Part shown: piece after piece, positions 6,548 through 7,074 of the stretch
Layout of the letters: each line of letters begins with the position of its first letter
Position numbering within the stretch: the first letter of the stretch is position 1
Origin: Thermoflexales bacterium
GTDB taxonomy: Bacteria; Chloroflexota; Anaerolineae; Fen-1058
Direction of reading: 5' to 3'
Assembly (NCBI GenBank): GCA_030834835.1
Contig: JAUQXD010000385.1
Coordinates: 1 to 7,074, forward strand
Length of the DNA stretch: 7,074 nucleotides
Notes under the pieces: generated by a model
The model's database searches: none
The model's input: the letters and a program-made list of their open reading frames with translations, nothing else
What the model was told of the DNA's origin: nothing
Made by a program: the position numbers and the translations under genes

Positions 6548-6657
6548 GACAATGTAGATTCCCTGAGTTGCCACAAGAGAACGCAAAGAACACAGGAGAA
6601 GGGCTGCTTTGTCTTTGCGATCTGTGTGTTCTTTTGCGGCTAATTTAACATTGTCGC
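6548..6657. repeat. Palindromic element downstream of glnS
   Basis: This 110-bp imperfect palindrome lies in the glnS-SDR gap. The outer arms are a perfect 9-bp inverted pair, CGACAATGT (6548-6556) and ACATTGTCG (6649-6657). The inner stem pairs 6571-6597 with 6615-6641 in one uninterrupted register, with 23 of 27 positions paired including four G-U. The left arm reads as three 9-nt units (GCCACAAGA, GAACGCAAA, GAACACAGG), and the right arm approximates them in inverse (6613-6640), with one extra T in the last unit. The layout is the same as in the rodA-gltX and gltX-glnS gaps with a different unit sequence. Nothing in it encodes a plausible protein. Its position after glnS would place it in the 3' untranslated region. 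Confidence 0.75.
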
Positions 6658-6664
6658 GCTACGC

Positions 6665-6708
6665 AAACGGATAATCGGATGAGTGCCATCCGATTATCCG
6701 TTTCTTAT
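6665..6708 (+). terminator. Terminator hairpin between convergent glnS and SDR gene
   Basis: A perfect 16-bp inverted repeat (AAACGGATAATCGGAT 6665-6680 with 6688-6703) with a 7-nt loop (GAGTGCC) is followed on the + strand by CTTAT, so the transcript ends its stem with TTTCTTAT. It is placed to end glnS transcription. On the - strand the sequence after the stem is less U-rich, but the perfect stem could also stop the SDR transcript. The stop codon and the two codons before it of the - strand SDR gene lie inside the stem. Confidence 0.75.
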
Positions 6709-7074
6709 CCGCAGAGAACTACCATCCGCAATCCCCACCAACTTTGCACTCACATCCCACAACTGTCGCCTGAGTTTCACATCTTTCGTTTTGGGTGAGG
6801 CCCCGCCCGCGGCCCTGCTCTCGAAGTAGTTGCCAGTCACCTGTGCCACTTCCGGCGAACTGGCGAGGTAAACCGATAGCGCCGCGCCCTGCTCTGGCGT
6901 CCAACCATTGGTCCAGCCCCAGCCGGCGTCCAACAATTTTGTCGCCACGACGCCGGGATGCAATGCGTTAACCGTGACCCCGCTGCCTTTCAATCGTTCG
7001 GCCAGTTCGAACGTAAACAGCACATTGCCCAGTTTGGCTACTTTGTAAGCGTCCACGCTGTTGTACCGTCGTTC
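6694..7074 (-). CDS. Short-chain dehydrogenase/reductase, C-terminal part
   Basis: This is the 3' part of an NAD(P)-dependent oxidoreductase gene of the classical SDR family; the reading frame stays open to the window edge, and 126 residues are visible. The catalytic YxxxK motif is present as AYKVAK (Tyr codon at 7045-7047), preceded by RRYNSVD and followed by LGNVLFTFELAERLKGSGVTVNALHPGVVATKL. This is the pattern of the retinol dehydrogenase/WW-domain oxidoreductase-like subgroup (SKLANLLFTYELARRL...NALHPG). The Rossmann nucleotide-binding half and the catalytic Ser are outside the window, probably about 150 residues. A GTG at 7054-7056 is internal and not a real start. The substrate cannot be inferred. 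It is convergent with glnS and shows no functional link to it. Confidence 0.88.
   Translation of the reverse strand, partial: ERRYNSVDAYKVAKLGNVLFTFELAERLKGSGVTVNALHPGVVATKLLDAGWGWTNGWTPEQGAALSVYLASSPEVAQVTGNYFESRAAGGASPKTKDVKLRRQLWDVSAKLVGIADGSSLRIRNG

Overview
This is a chromosomal housekeeping segment with about 60% GC coding sequence. It most resembles a rod-shaped bacterium of the Chloroflexota (Anaerolineae-like) or a related deep lineage. That placement is an inference from three points: the compact order minC-minD-minE-rodA, a GluRS gene next to a proteobacterial-type GlnRS gene, and strong TATAAT-type -10 boxes. A phylogeny of the RodA or GltX protein would be needed to confirm it. 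No phage, transposase, CRISPR, tRNA or rRNA gene is visible.

Layout. Positions 36-3134 form a cell-shape and division unit on the + strand: minC, minD, minE and a RodA-type SEDS glycosyltransferase gene. MinD and MinE overlap by 4 bases and rodA follows 5 bases later, so these three are almost certainly cotranscribed. MinC is separated from minD by a 111-bp AT-rich palindromic repeat. MinCDE place the division septum at midcell by pole-to-pole oscillation, and RodA polymerises side-wall peptidoglycan, so the unit joins division-site selection with elongation. Positions 3232-6525 hold gltX (glutamyl-tRNA synthetase) and glnS (glutaminyl-tRNA synthetase), each with its own plausible promoter. 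Together they charge tRNA-Glu and tRNA-Gln directly. Positions 6694-7074 hold the C-terminal part of a convergent short-chain dehydrogenase/reductase gene on the - strand, cut by the window edge.

The proteins are ordinary and intact. The unusual material is between them. All four larger intergenic gaps contain a palindromic element built from short tandem units. Three of them (rodA/gltX, gltX/glnS, glnS/SDR) share one architecture of about three 9-nt units per arm, although the unit sequence differs at each site. The fourth (minC/minD) is built from 7-nt units. Two of these elements overlap apparent promoters or leaders: a TACAAT box lies in the loop of the rodA/gltX hairpin, and the glnS -10 box abuts a 61-nt hairpin followed by a T-run just before the glnS ribosome binding site. 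A separate perfect 16-bp hairpin between the convergent glnS and SDR genes looks like a terminator and contains the SDR stop codon. I see no evidence of a complete new multi-gene system; the repeat elements are the best candidates for something under-described.
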